A stretch of 64,000 nucleotides of DNA from Lentisphaerota bacterium (GTDB lineage Bacteria > Verrucomicrobiota > Lentisphaeria > Oligosphaerales > JABHEG01): assembly GCA_018676675.1 (NCBI GenBank), contig JABHEG010000035.1, positions 1-64,000 of the forward strand, written 5' to 3'. This document shows, piece by piece, positions 26,352 to 35,959 of the stretch; position 1 is the stretch's first letter, and each line of letters opens with the position of its first letter. The translations under genes and the position numbers were made by a program. The notes under the pieces were generated by a model that did not search any database, was not told where the DNA came from, and was given only the letters and a program-made list of their open reading frames with translations.

Positions 26352-28313
26352 ATGACACTGGTTACCGTGCTGTCAGCGCTCCTCTTCGTTCTTGCACACT
26401 CTCTCCCCGCAGTTGCAGCTGACCGGTCGTTGGTGGGGGTCTGGCACTTGGATGAACCCGATGGGGCCATGGCCCTGGATGCTTCCGGCAAGGGGAACCA
26501 TGGTCGCATCACCGGCGGCGCCGAACGCGTTGCGGGGAGGTTTGGGACCGGCCTCCGGCTCAACGGTAGCGATGGCTGCGTCGAGATGGCGGGTCTGGGC
26601 AGATTGCCGGTTGGATCAGTCGAGGCGTGGGTCCGGCTTGAGACTGAACCCACCGGCCAAGGCAGCGTTGTCAGCTTCTGTGCCGGGAACAAGGGGAGAG
26701 GCGATTTCGCCCTGCTTGGCTTCCCGTCACATCTCAAGGGCAGCGCCCGCAACGCATTCGCGTTCAGCATCTACCGAGACGAATGGCATGCCGCAACGTC
26801 TGACATCGTGCCGGCAGTTGGGACGTGGTATCACTTGGCTGCGACTTGGGATGGGAGCGGCATGCGGTGCTACGTGAACGGGGCCCTGCGGGGCGAGAAC
26901 ACGGCATGCACGGGAGGGATCGCTCCACATGCCGCAATCCTCATCGGTGCAGGTTCATGGAGCACGTACGCGCCATGCACCGTAGACGAGGTGCGCGTTC
27001 ACCGACGCGTTCTGACGGAACCCGAGATGGAGGCCCATGCCAGCCGGGCCGACTATGTCGCTGTTCCGCCGCAACCTGCCGGGCGGACGGTTGGAATCCC
27101 AGAGGATGCTGTGCTGAACGTTGCGGACTTCTATTCGGCTGGATCGCCCACCTCAGGCATTCAGGATGCCATCGACGCTCTTCCCATTCGCGGCGGCGTG
27201 GTTGTTCTCCCGCCAGGGGAGTACCTGCTGACGCAGTCAGTCTTTCCCACCAACAACGTGACGCTCCGCGGCTCCGGGGGCAGCTCGGTTCTCCGGAAAT
27301 GTCCTGAGATACAAACAGCGATGGCCGAAGCCACACCCAAGGGAAGCACGACACTGAAGGTCACAGATCCAGCCGGCTTCGAGGTCGGGATGCAGATCTG
27401 CATCACAAGCAAAGGGTTGGGCGGGTGGTATTGCAGCCAACCCGTCATCACACGGGTGGAAGGCAGCATCTTGAGCTTGAGCGAACCGCTCGAGAAAGGC
27501 TACGATCCGGCTTCGTCGATCGTCATCAACTACTTCCCTGCCATCTGGATCGAGACAAGGCGGCAGGTCACTATCGAGGCGATCACCATTGACGGTGACA
27601 TCGCGCTGAACCCGGGTCCATTCTCCGATTTTGTCTGTGCTGCCATCCATTGCTTCCGCTCGACAGGTGTGCGCATCCGCGACTGCACGATTCGCGACTG
27701 GCCTTGTGACGGGATCGGTGTGCAGTCCGGAACCAGGGCCTTCGTGACCAGTTGCGAGGCGTCCGGATGCAGAGGCCATGGAGTCCACCCCGGCACGTCC
27801 CTTCACCACGCCACGTTCTCCGACATCATCTCCCACCACAACGCCTGGAACGGACTCTACTTCTGCATGAATGTGCGCTACATCAATGTCACGAACGGGG
27901 TCTTCTATGAGAACGGGCGTCACGGGATTGGCGGGATCGGCGGCGGCAAGATGCCCGGACGTGACCAGTACAACGTGGTCGCAAACAACACCTGCGAATC
28001 CAACGCGATGTGCGGAATTCAAGTCATCCAGGGCAACCACAACATTGTGACCAACAACGTCTGCCGAAACAACTCCCAAGCCCAGCCGGGCGTGTTGCCC
28101 GGGATCCTGATCCAGTCATCGGAGGACATCGTCGTCACCGGCAACCTGTGCACGGATGAACGCGAGCCGTTGGAGAAGAGACAGGTCCACGGCATTGCCG
28201 AGACCGGAACCAGCAATCATAACATCATCACCGGCAACAACTGCCGTGGGAACGCCAAAAGCGGAGTGGTGACTGTGGGGAAGAATACGGTGACAGCCAA
28301 CAACGTGGAGTGA
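26352..28313 (+). CDS. Exported LamG plus right-handed beta-helix protein
   Basis: 653 residues; ATG with GGAGG eight bases upstream; signal peptide ends SLPAVAA. Residues about 25-235 are a LamG/concanavalin-like jelly roll (GVWHLDEPDGAMALDASGKG; WYHLAATWDGSGMRCYVNG). Residues about 255-650 are a right-handed parallel beta-helix with repeated short turns such as NVTLRGSGGSSVL, NCTCESNAM-like and NNVCRNNS coils, starting with the pectate-lyase-3-type segment GIQDAIDALPIRGGVVVLPPG. Inference: polysaccharide lyase or glycan-binding protein acting outside the cytoplasm; catalytic residues cannot be assigned by eye. Co-transcribed with the creatininase-family gene. Confidence 0.85.
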   Translation: MTLVTVLSALLFVLAHSLPAVAADRSLVGVWHLDEPDGAMALDASGKGNHGRITGGAERVAGRFGTGLRLNGSDGCVEMAGLGRLPVGSVEAWVRLETEPTGQGSVVSFCAGNKGRGDFALLGFPSHLKGSARNAFAFSIYRDEWHAATSDIVPAVGTWYHLAATWDGSGMRCYVNGALRGENTACTGGIAPHAAILIGAGSWSTYAPCTVDEVRVHRRVLTEPEMEAHASRADYVAVPPQPAGRTVGIPEDAVLNVADFYSAGSPTSGIQDAIDALPIRGGVVVLPPGEYLLTQSVFPTNNVTLRGSGGSSVLRKCPEIQTAMAEATPKGSTTLKVTDPAGFEVGMQICITSKGLGGWYCSQPVITRVEGSILSLSEPLEKGYDPASSIVINYFPAIWIETRRQVTIEAITIDGDIALNPGPFSDFVCAAIHCFRSTGVRIRDCTIRDWPCDGIGVQSGTRAFVTSCEASGCRGHGVHPGTSLHHATFSDIISHHNAWNGLYFCMNVRYINVTNGVFYENGRHGIGGIGGGKMPGRDQYNVVANNTCESNAMCGIQVIQGNHNIVTNNVCRNNSQAQPGVLPGILIQSSEDIVVTGNLCTDEREPLEKRQVHGIAETGTSNHNIITGNNCRGNAKSGVVTVGKNTVTANNVE

Positions 28314-28366
28314 CCGGATCGCGAGCTTTGGGGGCGTCCCTCTCAGTCGACTAGTGCTGCCGGCTC

Positions 28367-31234
28367 TTACTCTTGATCCGGCTCCTGATCTCGCTCCTGA
28401 TCCCCTTTGCTCGCCTCCGGATGGCCCGGGTTATCGACGAAGACGCGTATGCGATCGATGCCGGTGATGGTGCCGTTGCGGCCGTTGGGGTAGACGAGAA
28501 TCAGGTTGATCTTCTCTTTGCGGGTGAAGGGGATCTTCTCCACGAGCTTCCGGCGCCCTTCGCCCAGATCTGCGTCAAAACGGTATGTCCCGGCGTCCAG
28601 GTCAGCCTCGATGAAAAGGCGTCCCCATTTTCCCTGAGGTAACGACGCTTCGACGGCATGCATACGTCGGTTTGCTTCGCGGTACTCAAGCATGCCATCG
28701 GCCCGGAAGCCGACGCAGATTGTGGAGTCCTTCCAGCGGTTGGCTTCGGGGAGCAGACAGATGCTTGCGGCGCTGTCCGCATCTTCGCGCAGGACATCGA
28801 TCTCGGCGCGGATGCGCCCTTTGGAGATCCGGTAGTCTGATCGGCGCCCTTCGACCATACACCTACCGCGGATGGCGCGGGCATAGCGTCCTGCGGCCTT
28901 ACCATCGTCGTCCTTGCGCTCCACGGTGGCGATCTCGGGGAAGGTCTTGCTGAGGGTGATCCAGCCGCCGCTCTCGTGGCGCAGGTTCCCCGCCAGTGTG
29001 CCTTGCTGTTTGCGGAATGCCTCGCCATCAAATCCCTGGTAGATGTAGGGCATCATGATCGGTTCGACGGGGGCCTTCGGCACCGGCGGAGCGGCCTTGC
29101 GGAAGCGCGGGTGTGCTCGGTACCCCTTCATGGCCTCCGCGGGGTCAGTCTTCAGAAACTTGTAGGCGCTAAGCTCAACATGGAGCACATCCCAGGCTCG
29201 TTCGGCCAGCTGTGAGTCCTCTGTTTGGGCCAGGCATTCCCGGAGCACTCCTTGTCCCCTTGTCCCCATGCGGGCCAGGGCTTCTCCGACGCAGCGCCAG
29301 CCCCAGTCCGCGTCGTTGAGTTGGCTGCTTTCTCCGTATTTGCGGAACTGCTTGCTGAGTTCGCGGTAGAGCTGCAGGGCTTCGGGGCCAACCCAGCGCG
29401 TGCTGGTCTGCAGGAACCCACTGAGCTTGAGTGCGGCCATGTTGCGGACTGCTCCTGAGGAGTCTGTCAACAGGCCGAAGAGCGCGTTGCGGGCTTCCGG
29501 GGAGTTTGGGTAACGGGCCAGGACTTCAGTCGTGCGCCAACGCACCCCGATCGACTGATCACTGGCGAGCTCAACCAAGGCCGGTAGTGTGGTCGGGCGC
29601 AAGGGCCCGGCCCGGCAGGCAGTGACAGCCGCAGTGCGGACGATCTCCTCCGGATGCTCCAAGCCGCGCACGATGTCGTTCGAGCGGTCCACCGGGAGTG
29701 TCTGCAGGCACCAGGGAACGGCGATGTTCTTGAGCATGTAGTTGCCCTTGGTGGCAAGCATGGAGTAGATCTTGTCAATGGACTCGGTTGTACCGATTTT
29801 GACCAGGGCGCGTACGGCGTATGTGCGGACGGGGTTCTCCGGATCTGAGAGGGCTGCTTCGGCTGCTGCCAGAGCATCGGCATTGTCAGCTCCGTGCACC
29901 CCGAGGACCTCCAGCGCCATGCGGCGCACGTAGACACGCAGGTCCCGTGTGGCACGACAGACCGCAGCCACATCGAACGGCGTTTCGCCGTCTTTCATCT
30001 GGCGCAGGACGGCCAGGCGCGCGGCCAGATCGCCATCGGTCAACGCTTCGGCAGGCTGTCTCTCCAGGTAGCCCCACTGCATGTGGTCGTACCCGCTCGG
30101 GATGAGCCGATCTACGTTGCACGTCCGGAAGTGTTGGTACGCAGCCGGGTATTGGTCGGAGTGCATCATCATGAGCTGTACAGGGAGCCCTTTGGTGCCG
30201 GCGATAACGTTGTTGACGGTTTCATGCTGTGGGCCGTTGTAGTTGACCCAGAGCAGATCCACCCAACCCTCTCGCGCATACTGCTGCCAATCGACAATCA
30301 GCCGACCGGTAACCCGCGTGTCCTGCAAACCCCATTTCTGCGGATACCACGGGGTTACGGAGTCGAGCATGAGCCCGAGCTTGATGCCTTTGGCGTGGAG
30401 GGCCTGCCCGAGTTCCCGGACCAGGGCAGAGAGGTATCGGCCGCGCAGGTGGGCCATGGCGTCCCGATCGTAGGTGGTGTCGTTGGCGAACACATTTATG
30501 CCGGTGAGCTCTTTGTAGTCGGCTACCACGGCCGGATTGAACCCGAATTCGTCGTCAAATCGGGCATGAAACTCCTCTGCATAGGTGTGGAACAGGAGGC
30601 CATCGTAGCCGGCGCGTTCGGCGATGCCGGTGAACATCTCGACCAGGGCGTGCCGTGCCTCCGGGGTAGCCAGGCAGATGGGGCCGGCCATGCGCCGAAT
30701 GCCGAAACGGTCGATCGGGATCCACTCCGGGTGCTCAACCCGCAGTTTTGACTCGATGATCATCGGGCCATAGCCTTTGCCGGTTCCCACATGAGCGGCT
30801 CCGCCGTGATCCAGAAGGGCAGCTACACCCCATACCTTCATTCCGCGCTTGTGGGCAGCCTCCACCGCGTAGTCGATCGTGCCCACATCGTGGAACAGAT
30901 GGTCCATCCACTCGATCCATTCGCCGTGTGCCCGGGACTCGGGACGCCGAACCGAGTGGTTCAGCATTTGGTCGATCTGTGCTCCCCGCCAGAAGAGGAT
31001 CTTGGCCTTGTAGACGCGGTCGATCAGTTCGACCAGATCGTCGATGGCCGCCTTGGAATCGACGGGAGGGCTGGTGTAGAGCAGCTCGTTGTCGCCGTTA
31101 CTGACGTAAACACCGACTGTTTCGCCCTCCTGGGCGGGGCGCGGGCGCCATTCGGCCCGGGCCTGGAGGCAGACTCCCGTCAGAGCAAGCGTGGCTGCCG
31201 CTGCAACGCAGACCTGTGGTCGGAACCAGTTCAT
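28367..31234 (-). CDS. Exported TIM-barrel protein with HEAT repeats and C-terminal sandwich
   Basis: 955 residues from the ATG at 31234 (AGGAG six bases upstream; an in-frame ATG at 31255 has no site). The signal peptide ends CLQARA. Residues about 35-420 look like a GHL-type hypothetical glycosidase barrel (AVEAAHKRGMKVWGVAALLDHGG; GYDGLLFHTYAEEFH; GIKLGLMLDSVTPW). Residues about 430-690 contain HEAT-like helical repeats (VRTYAVRALVKIG; EIVRTAAVTACRAG; VRNMAALKLSGFL). A beta-sandwich of CBM type follows, and the protein ends in a charged tail SKGDQERDQEPDQE written by a short imperfect DNA repeat. Function unknown. The HEAT domain may bind a partner protein. Confidence 0.8.
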   Translation of the reverse strand: MNWFRPQVCVAAAATLALTGVCLQARAEWRPRPAQEGETVGVYVSNGDNELLYTSPPVDSKAAIDDLVELIDRVYKAKILFWRGAQIDQMLNHSVRRPESRAHGEWIEWMDHLFHDVGTIDYAVEAAHKRGMKVWGVAALLDHGGAAHVGTGKGYGPMIIESKLRVEHPEWIPIDRFGIRRMAGPICLATPEARHALVEMFTGIAERAGYDGLLFHTYAEEFHARFDDEFGFNPAVVADYKELTGINVFANDTTYDRDAMAHLRGRYLSALVRELGQALHAKGIKLGLMLDSVTPWYPQKWGLQDTRVTGRLIVDWQQYAREGWVDLLWVNYNGPQHETVNNVIAGTKGLPVQLMMMHSDQYPAAYQHFRTCNVDRLIPSGYDHMQWGYLERQPAEALTDGDLAARLAVLRQMKDGETPFDVAAVCRATRDLRVYVRRMALEVLGVHGADNADALAAAEAALSDPENPVRTYAVRALVKIGTTESIDKIYSMLATKGNYMLKNIAVPWCLQTLPVDRSNDIVRGLEHPEEIVRTAAVTACRAGPLRPTTLPALVELASDQSIGVRWRTTEVLARYPNSPEARNALFGLLTDSSGAVRNMAALKLSGFLQTSTRWVGPEALQLYRELSKQFRKYGESSQLNDADWGWRCVGEALARMGTRGQGVLRECLAQTEDSQLAERAWDVLHVELSAYKFLKTDPAEAMKGYRAHPRFRKAAPPVPKAPVEPIMMPYIYQGFDGEAFRKQQGTLAGNLRHESGGWITLSKTFPEIATVERKDDDGKAAGRYARAIRGRCMVEGRRSDYRISKGRIRAEIDVLREDADSAASICLLPEANRWKDSTICVGFRADGMLEYREANRRMHAVEASLPQGKWGRLFIEADLDAGTYRFDADLGEGRRKLVEKIPFTRKEKINLILVYPNGRNGTITGIDRIRVFVDNPGHPEASKGDQERDQEPDQE

Positions 31235-31255
31235 CGTCTTCTCCTGCCTTCTCAT

Positions 31256-31584
31256 TCCCGTTCGCGGACCCGGTGTCGCAGAGCAAGTATACAGGCGACG
31301 CAGGGTGGGGAAAAGCCGCCGTTCTCACTGGCATGGGATTCATGAATGGGCAGACGGCGGCCGGGACCGTCCGTGCCACTGGAGAGAGCTTGCTTCGAGT
31401 GGCTCGGGACCTCCGGAACCGAGATACGTCGCGGCCGGGGACCGTCCGTGTCAACGGGGGGAGATTGCGAACGCTCTGTTGGCGCTGCAAAGTGTGATGG
31501 CGCCGTCGGTGTGCGACTGATCTTGCGGAGTTCGCGGGAGGCATGACGGAGGGGCGCCGATGACCTGAAGCCGGAGGGATTGCG
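31256..31584. other. Divergent intergenic region with imperfect direct repeats
   Basis: 329 bases between two divergent exported-protein genes. It holds the direct repeats at 31357-31450; otherwise no gene or clear promoter was seen. Confidence 0.5.
31357..31450 (+). repeat. Imperfect direct repeat, 74-base period
   Basis: GCGGCCGGGACCGTCCGTG at 31357-31375 recurs at 31431-31450 with one extra G. A few bases further on, GGAGAGAGCTTGC and GGGGGGAGATTGC are also alike. It occupies the same kind of site, between divergent exported-enzyme genes, as the array at 21521. Confidence 0.65.
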
Positions 31585-34500
31585 ATGTCTTGCTGGGGCC
31601 GAATTGCGATGATCGCAGCCTTGCTGTCGAGTTTCTGTGTGGCTCAGGACGCGGCGAAACCCGCTCTCATACCGGAGTGGTGGGGACGCCAGACAGTGTG
31701 CACGATCCCTCGTGCCTACCCGTCAGCGCCGCGAATCGATGGGAACATTGGCTACAAGGAATGGTATCACGCGTCGGCTGTGGACGGTTTCATTGACGTA
31801 GATACGGGGAGCCTTGCCCGCTTTCCTGTACGCACGTTTGTGTGCTGGGACGATGATTTTGTCTACGTGGCTGTCAGGGTGGTTCGCCCCCCGCTTCATC
31901 CGACGCCTCGCGCAACGTTTCAGGCGGGGCGCCATGAGCACATTTGGTGGAAAGATGACAACATTGAGTTGGTCATCCGGCCGGGTCGCCGGGAGCAGGG
32001 GATCAAGCACTTCTATGCGCTGGCAGCCAACTCTGTGGGCGCCTGGAGTTTGATGCGTGGGACCTTGACGGGTTCGGGGGGAGACACCTCCTATGCGGGC
32101 GAGTGGACGGTCTCCGCTACCCGGCAGGGGCGCGAGCACTGGTGCGTTGAGATAGCCATCCCGATCTCGAGCTTGAGTGAGTGCGAACGTCCGGGCCCTG
32201 GAGCCGTCTGGTTCATGGATGTGATGAATCAGCAGGTGACTCCGGCTAAACGGATGGTGGACCTGGGGCTGGTCTGGAATCTTGGGATGCATGGGTACCG
32301 GTGTCCCGTGACGCCGAAGTTTGTGTTTGTGGAGAACGGCCCCATTTCCCGGCCGCACGGGGTGGGGCGACTCTCGATCACTGAAAGACAGAAGAAGGCC
32401 GGCGAGGCCACCATCGGTTCCCGCATGGTTTTCTACAACACCGGCCCCAAGCCGCTCGTACTGGCCGCTCACGTGCAGCTCTTCCGGGCGGCCCCCAAAC
32501 GTCCGGCTGGTGCTCTCGATCTCTTCAAGGCGTGGGACATCGTCCGACAGATTCGCGACACCGGCAAGCCATGGCTTGATCCAAGCCAGGAGATTCAGGC
32601 TTTCCGCAGCGAGGCGGACATTCTCCGTGAACTGAACGAGCGCTTTGAGTGCGTTGCCGAGCGGGCTGGGCGCATCACGGTCACGCCGGGAGGCGAGACT
32701 GCTGGAAACGCTTACTACCCCATTGAGGTCCCGATAGAGAACGGTGAGTACATTGTTGCCTGGCGCTACTCCGACGTCGAGACCGGTGAGGTGCTCAGCA
32801 GGCAGGTTGTACCTTTCGCCGTCCTTCCCCAGCTGCAGGTGAGTCTTCGCCCCTACTTCCTCACGCATCACAAGATCCGGGCTGCTGCGTCGCTCAGCAA
32901 TCTTGCGGTTGAGACCGGTGACACGATTCAGTTCACGCTGGCGCAAGGGAAAACCGTTCTGGATACGCAGGTTTCGACTGTCGAGCCAGGCGCTGAGGAG
33001 GCCCACGTCTACCTTGAGTGTAAAGAGCTCCGTGAGGCGAAGGAGGCCGTGGTGACCGCTCGTCTGCTCAGGGGCGATGGTGCGAAGGGCGTCAGCAATT
33101 CCGCGACCATCACCCGTCCCCCGACCCCGGCTTGGTTCGGCAACACCATCGGCCGGTCGCAGGTTGTGCCTCCGCCTTTCGAGCCGGTTCGGCCCGATGG
33201 AGAACTGGCTGCGACGGTGTGGCAGCGCCGCATCGAGCTTGGGGCAAACGGCCTCCCCGAGAGCATCGTGTCTCGTGGGACTGAGATTTTGGCAAGGCCT
33301 GTCGCGTTTGACACGGGTGGGGCAGAGGTATCGATGGTGTGCTCCCGCGGCAAACTCACCGACCGTGACGCTGCGTTTTCTGCCGAAGGAACAGTCGGCG
33401 GAGTTCCCGCTCGGTTGGACACGACGCTGCACTATGACGGCACCGCCCGTTTCGATTTGCGGCTCGTTCCCGGGGCGGCTCCCGCAATCCTCAACCGACT
33501 CGTCCTCGAGATTCCCCTCAGGTCAGAATGGGCGAGTTTGGCTACACATCACGCCACTTGGACTGATCCCCGACGCTATCAGCGCACCGGGTTCTCCGGC
33601 AGCGTTGAGGAGTGGTTCGCCAAGTACCCCGATGGTGCCATCCCGTTCTCCTATGCTGTGTTCCTGGGGACTGAGGATCGGGGTGTGCAGTGGTTCTGCG
33701 AGAGTGACCGGGGATGGTCCGACGCCGATGGCGAACGGGTCGTCAGTATCTCTCGCGAGGGGAAGATGACTGTGCTTCGCGTGGCGATTATCGACACGCC
33801 GGTGACCCTCACTGAGCCTTGGACACTGACCTTTGGACTCACCGTCACGCCGGTGAAAGACACGGCGGCATGTCGTCGGGTGGTCATGGCCTCGGAGGGC
33901 AGGCTGTATGACAAGTACGGACTGGCCACCAAGGAGACCCTTGCCTTCCACGATGCCTACAAGGCTGCCGGGATCGATTCGTTCAGTATCTATATGACGG
34001 ACGACAACCATTTCGGGTGCCCACGCATGCTCAATCCAAAGCAGGAAGCAAAGGTTCGGGCCTATGTGGATTCGTGCCGCGAACGGGGATTGCGTGTGAC
34101 TCCATACACGGGCTGGGGAGTGAACGCGAACATCCCGCACTTCGCCACCTTTGGGCAGGAAATGCTGGCTGAGCCGGTGAAGAACATCGGCTGGGGGTGC
34201 TTTCTGCATGTGCACAACCAGGTACTGCAGGATTGGTGGCTGACGGGCGCAAAGTACACCATTGACACCTGTGGCCTCTACGGCGTCTACGGGGATGGCT
34301 TCTCAATGTCTCGTCTTCTGCAGAACGAGCTGGAAGGGTTTGCCTGGATCGACTCAAACGGGCGGCCGCGAGGCAGTTACTCGATCTGGGCTATCCGCGA
34401 GTTCATCGAGCGGCTTTACGTGTTCTGCCATGTCGAGGCATCCGATCCGGCTCGAGTGCGCAACCACTACAACGAGGAGATTTACTGCATTGGCGGCTTT

Positions 34501-35142
34501 ACCGATGAACGTGTGACGGGGGAGGGGCAATACCACGCGGGAGAGACGGTGCTTGGCGTATGCAGCCCTGAAGCGTTTCGGGCCAATTTCATGACCCACC
34601 TCAATGGCGTGCACACGGTCGGGTTGTGGTGGAATTACCACAAACTTCCGGTCACCCGTAACGAAATGCACGCGATGTTCCTGCTGCACGATGTGCCGAT
34701 GGTGGTGGGCGGAGGGATCGTGCGCTACTACGGGAACCGGGTGGGCTACGGGCGGAAGGCGCGACCGTGGGTGCGCCTGCATCGCATCCGGACAGCCTTT
34801 GACGGGGCCCACTTCACCGGTTACTGGCAGAAGCCCGGCATCGTCTGCGATCCTCCCGGGCCACTCGCGAGTACGTGGGTCGATCAAGACAGAGGACGAG
34901 CGCTTGTGGTTGTGTCGAACCTGCCGGATGTTCCGTGGTCAGGCCGGGTGGCGTTCGATCGTGCCAAGCTTGGTATTCCTGTCGACGTCGAAGCGCGGGA
35001 CGCGATGTTAGATGAGTCCTTGGAGTTGACGGGCAATGGTCTTCGGATCCAGATCAAACCGCAACGCTACCGCCTGATTGTCTTCGGAGATCGCATCCCC
35101 CTGCCGGAGAACGTGCGGGTCGAGAACGAGGATGAGGAGTAG
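31585..35142 (+). CDS. Exported DUF6067/GH123-like protein with N-terminal CBM9-like module
   Basis: 1185 residues, ATG with GGAGG seven bases upstream; signal peptide MSCWGRIAMIAALLSSFCVAQ. Residues about 40-230 form a CBM9-like sandwich (APRIDGNIGYKEW; WWKDDNIELVIRPG; CVEIAIPISSL). The C-terminal third is a barrel typical of DUF6067, a family related to GH123 beta-N-acetylgalactosaminidases: SIYMTDDNHFG, GLRVTPYTGWGVN, GVYGDGFSMS, RVRNHYNEEIYC and GGIVRYYGNR. Known: GH123 enzymes use substrate-assisted catalysis with Asp/Glu. The DGF and NEE acidic residues are candidates, but I could not align them with certainty. Inference: an exported enzyme for amino-sugar-containing glycans. Confidence 0.82.
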   Translation: MSCWGRIAMIAALLSSFCVAQDAAKPALIPEWWGRQTVCTIPRAYPSAPRIDGNIGYKEWYHASAVDGFIDVDTGSLARFPVRTFVCWDDDFVYVAVRVVRPPLHPTPRATFQAGRHEHIWWKDDNIELVIRPGRREQGIKHFYALAANSVGAWSLMRGTLTGSGGDTSYAGEWTVSATRQGREHWCVEIAIPISSLSECERPGPGAVWFMDVMNQQVTPAKRMVDLGLVWNLGMHGYRCPVTPKFVFVENGPISRPHGVGRLSITERQKKAGEATIGSRMVFYNTGPKPLVLAAHVQLFRAAPKRPAGALDLFKAWDIVRQIRDTGKPWLDPSQEIQAFRSEADILRELNERFECVAERAGRITVTPGGETAGNAYYPIEVPIENGEYIVAWRYSDVETGEVLSRQVVPFAVLPQLQVSLRPYFLTHHKIRAAASLSNLAVETGDTIQFTLAQGKTVLDTQVSTVEPGAEEAHVYLECKELREAKEAVVTARLLRGDGAKGVSNSATITRPPTPAWFGNTIGRSQVVPPPFEPVRPDGELAATVWQRRIELGANGLPESIVSRGTEILARPVAFDTGGAEVSMVCSRGKLTDRDAAFSAEGTVGGVPARLDTTLHYDGTARFDLRLVPGAAPAILNRLVLEIPLRSEWASLATHHATWTDPRRYQRTGFSGSVEEWFAKYPDGAIPFSYAVFLGTEDRGVQWFCESDRGWSDADGERVVSISREGKMTVLRVAIIDTPVTLTEPWTLTFGLTVTPVKDTAACRRVVMASEGRLYDKYGLATKETLAFHDAYKAAGIDSFSIYMTDDNHFGCPRMLNPKQEAKVRAYVDSCRERGLRVTPYTGWGVNANIPHFATFGQEMLAEPVKNIGWGCFLHVHNQVLQDWWLTGAKYTIDTCGLYGVYGDGFSMSRLLQNELEGFAWIDSNGRPRGSYSIWAIREFIERLYVFCHVEASDPARVRNHYNEEIYCIGGFTDERVTGEGQYHAGETVLGVCSPEAFRANFMTHLNGVHTVGLWWNYHKLPVTRNEMHAMFLLHDVPMVVGGGIVRYYGNRVGYGRKARPWVRLHRIRTAFDGAHFTGYWQKPGIVCDPPGPLASTWVDQDRGRALVVVSNLPDVPWSGRVAFDRAKLGIPVDVEARDAMLDESLELTGNGLRIQIKPQRYRLIVFGDRIPLPENVRVENEDEE

Positions 35143-35260
35143 ATGGGGACAGAGGATACACCGAGAACCCCGACGCGAACACCGATGGGAATCGCAGTTC
35201 TTGGCACTTCTGAGAAAACGCGTCCGGTCCTGCGAACGAGTCGCGTCGGAGAATAACGTT

Positions 35261-35590
35261 ATGAACCAGTTGAGACATTGCATAGCAGTAGGGACTCCGG
35301 CCACGGGGTTGTGTGTTCTGACCGTCATGTATCTCGTCATTCCTATTGCATCCGGTGGAGGGCTTGAAGGTGTCGGATTCTGTCTTTCGACTATCCAGAT
35401 ACTCACAGTACCGATGACCGTCTGGCTCCCCCTCGCGTTCATGTCTTACGGCTTCGGCCTCTCCCTTTTCAGAATCTACGTGAAAGGCAATCACCGGCTC
35501 ACGATGCTCATTGTATCTGAGGTGGTGATGTGTGTCCCACTGTGCATCACAGCACTGCTCTTCAGTGCTGGGGAGTACCATGGACCTTAG
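35261..35590 (+). CDS. Small integral membrane protein, unknown function
   Basis: 109 residues from the ATG at 35261 with GGAG nine bases upstream. Three hydrophobic segments are clear: about 15-31 (GLCVLTVMYLVIPIASG), 41-64 (TIQILTVPMTVWLPLAF and on) and 82-102 (LIVSEVVMCVPLCITALLF). No family recognised. It follows the DUF6067 gene by 118 bases on the same strand. The frame extends upstream into that gene's 3' end, but that part is not credible. Confidence 0.6.
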   Translation: MNQLRHCIAVGTPATGLCVLTVMYLVIPIASGGGLEGVGFCLSTIQILTVPMTVWLPLAFMSYGFGLSLFRIYVKGNHRLTMLIVSEVVMCVPLCITALLFSAGEYHGP

Positions 35591-35673
35591 GGGGAAGCCC
35601 TTGTAACGAGCGCGTCGTACGGCCGCCGTGACCGGTGCCGCACACTCTCGTGTTCTGTCAGAAGGTGCTCGGC

Positions 35674-35702
35674 TTGTAATGACCACTATGAATGACTACA
35701 AT
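35674..35702 (+). promoter_or_regulatory. Sigma-70-type promoter of the toxin-antitoxin pair
   Basis: TTGTAA (35674-35679) and TACAAT (35697-35702) are separated by exactly 17 bases and lie 30 bases before the antitoxin ATG. Two related blocks, CCACTATGAATG (from 35683) and TCACTATAGATG (from 35707), straddle the -10 region and could be operator half-sites for autoregulation by the Phd-type antitoxin. Confidence 0.55.
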
Positions 35703-35731
35703 GATGTCACTATAGATGGAGGTCTGTCACG

Positions 35732-35959
35732 ATGAAGACGATGGCGATTACGGACTTCAAAGCCCACGCGTTGCAGGTGCTTGCTGAGGTCGCGGCACGG
35801 AAGGAAAGGGTCCTCGTCACGAAACACGGCAAACCGCTTGCAGAAGTCGTTCCATACACCGAGACGAAGCCGACCCCGGGCCGACTTGCCGAGGCCCTCG
35901 TGTTCCAGGAGGACATTGTCTCCCCTCTTGGGGAAGAGATGTGGGACGCGTGCAGATGA
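35732..35959 (+). CDS. Phd/YefM-type antitoxin
   Basis: 75 residues, ATG with GGAGG nine bases upstream. The fold signature is standard: AITDFKAHALQVLAEVAARKERVLVTKHGKPLAEVVP, a ribbon-helix DNA-binding and dimerisation domain, followed by a flexible C-terminal segment that would wrap the toxin. It overlaps the PIN toxin gene by four bases (ATGA). Known: such proteins neutralise the toxin and repress their own promoter as a complex. Confidence 0.9.
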   Translation: MKTMAITDFKAHALQVLAEVAARKERVLVTKHGKPLAEVVPYTETKPTPGRLAEALVFQEDIVSPLGEEMWDACR

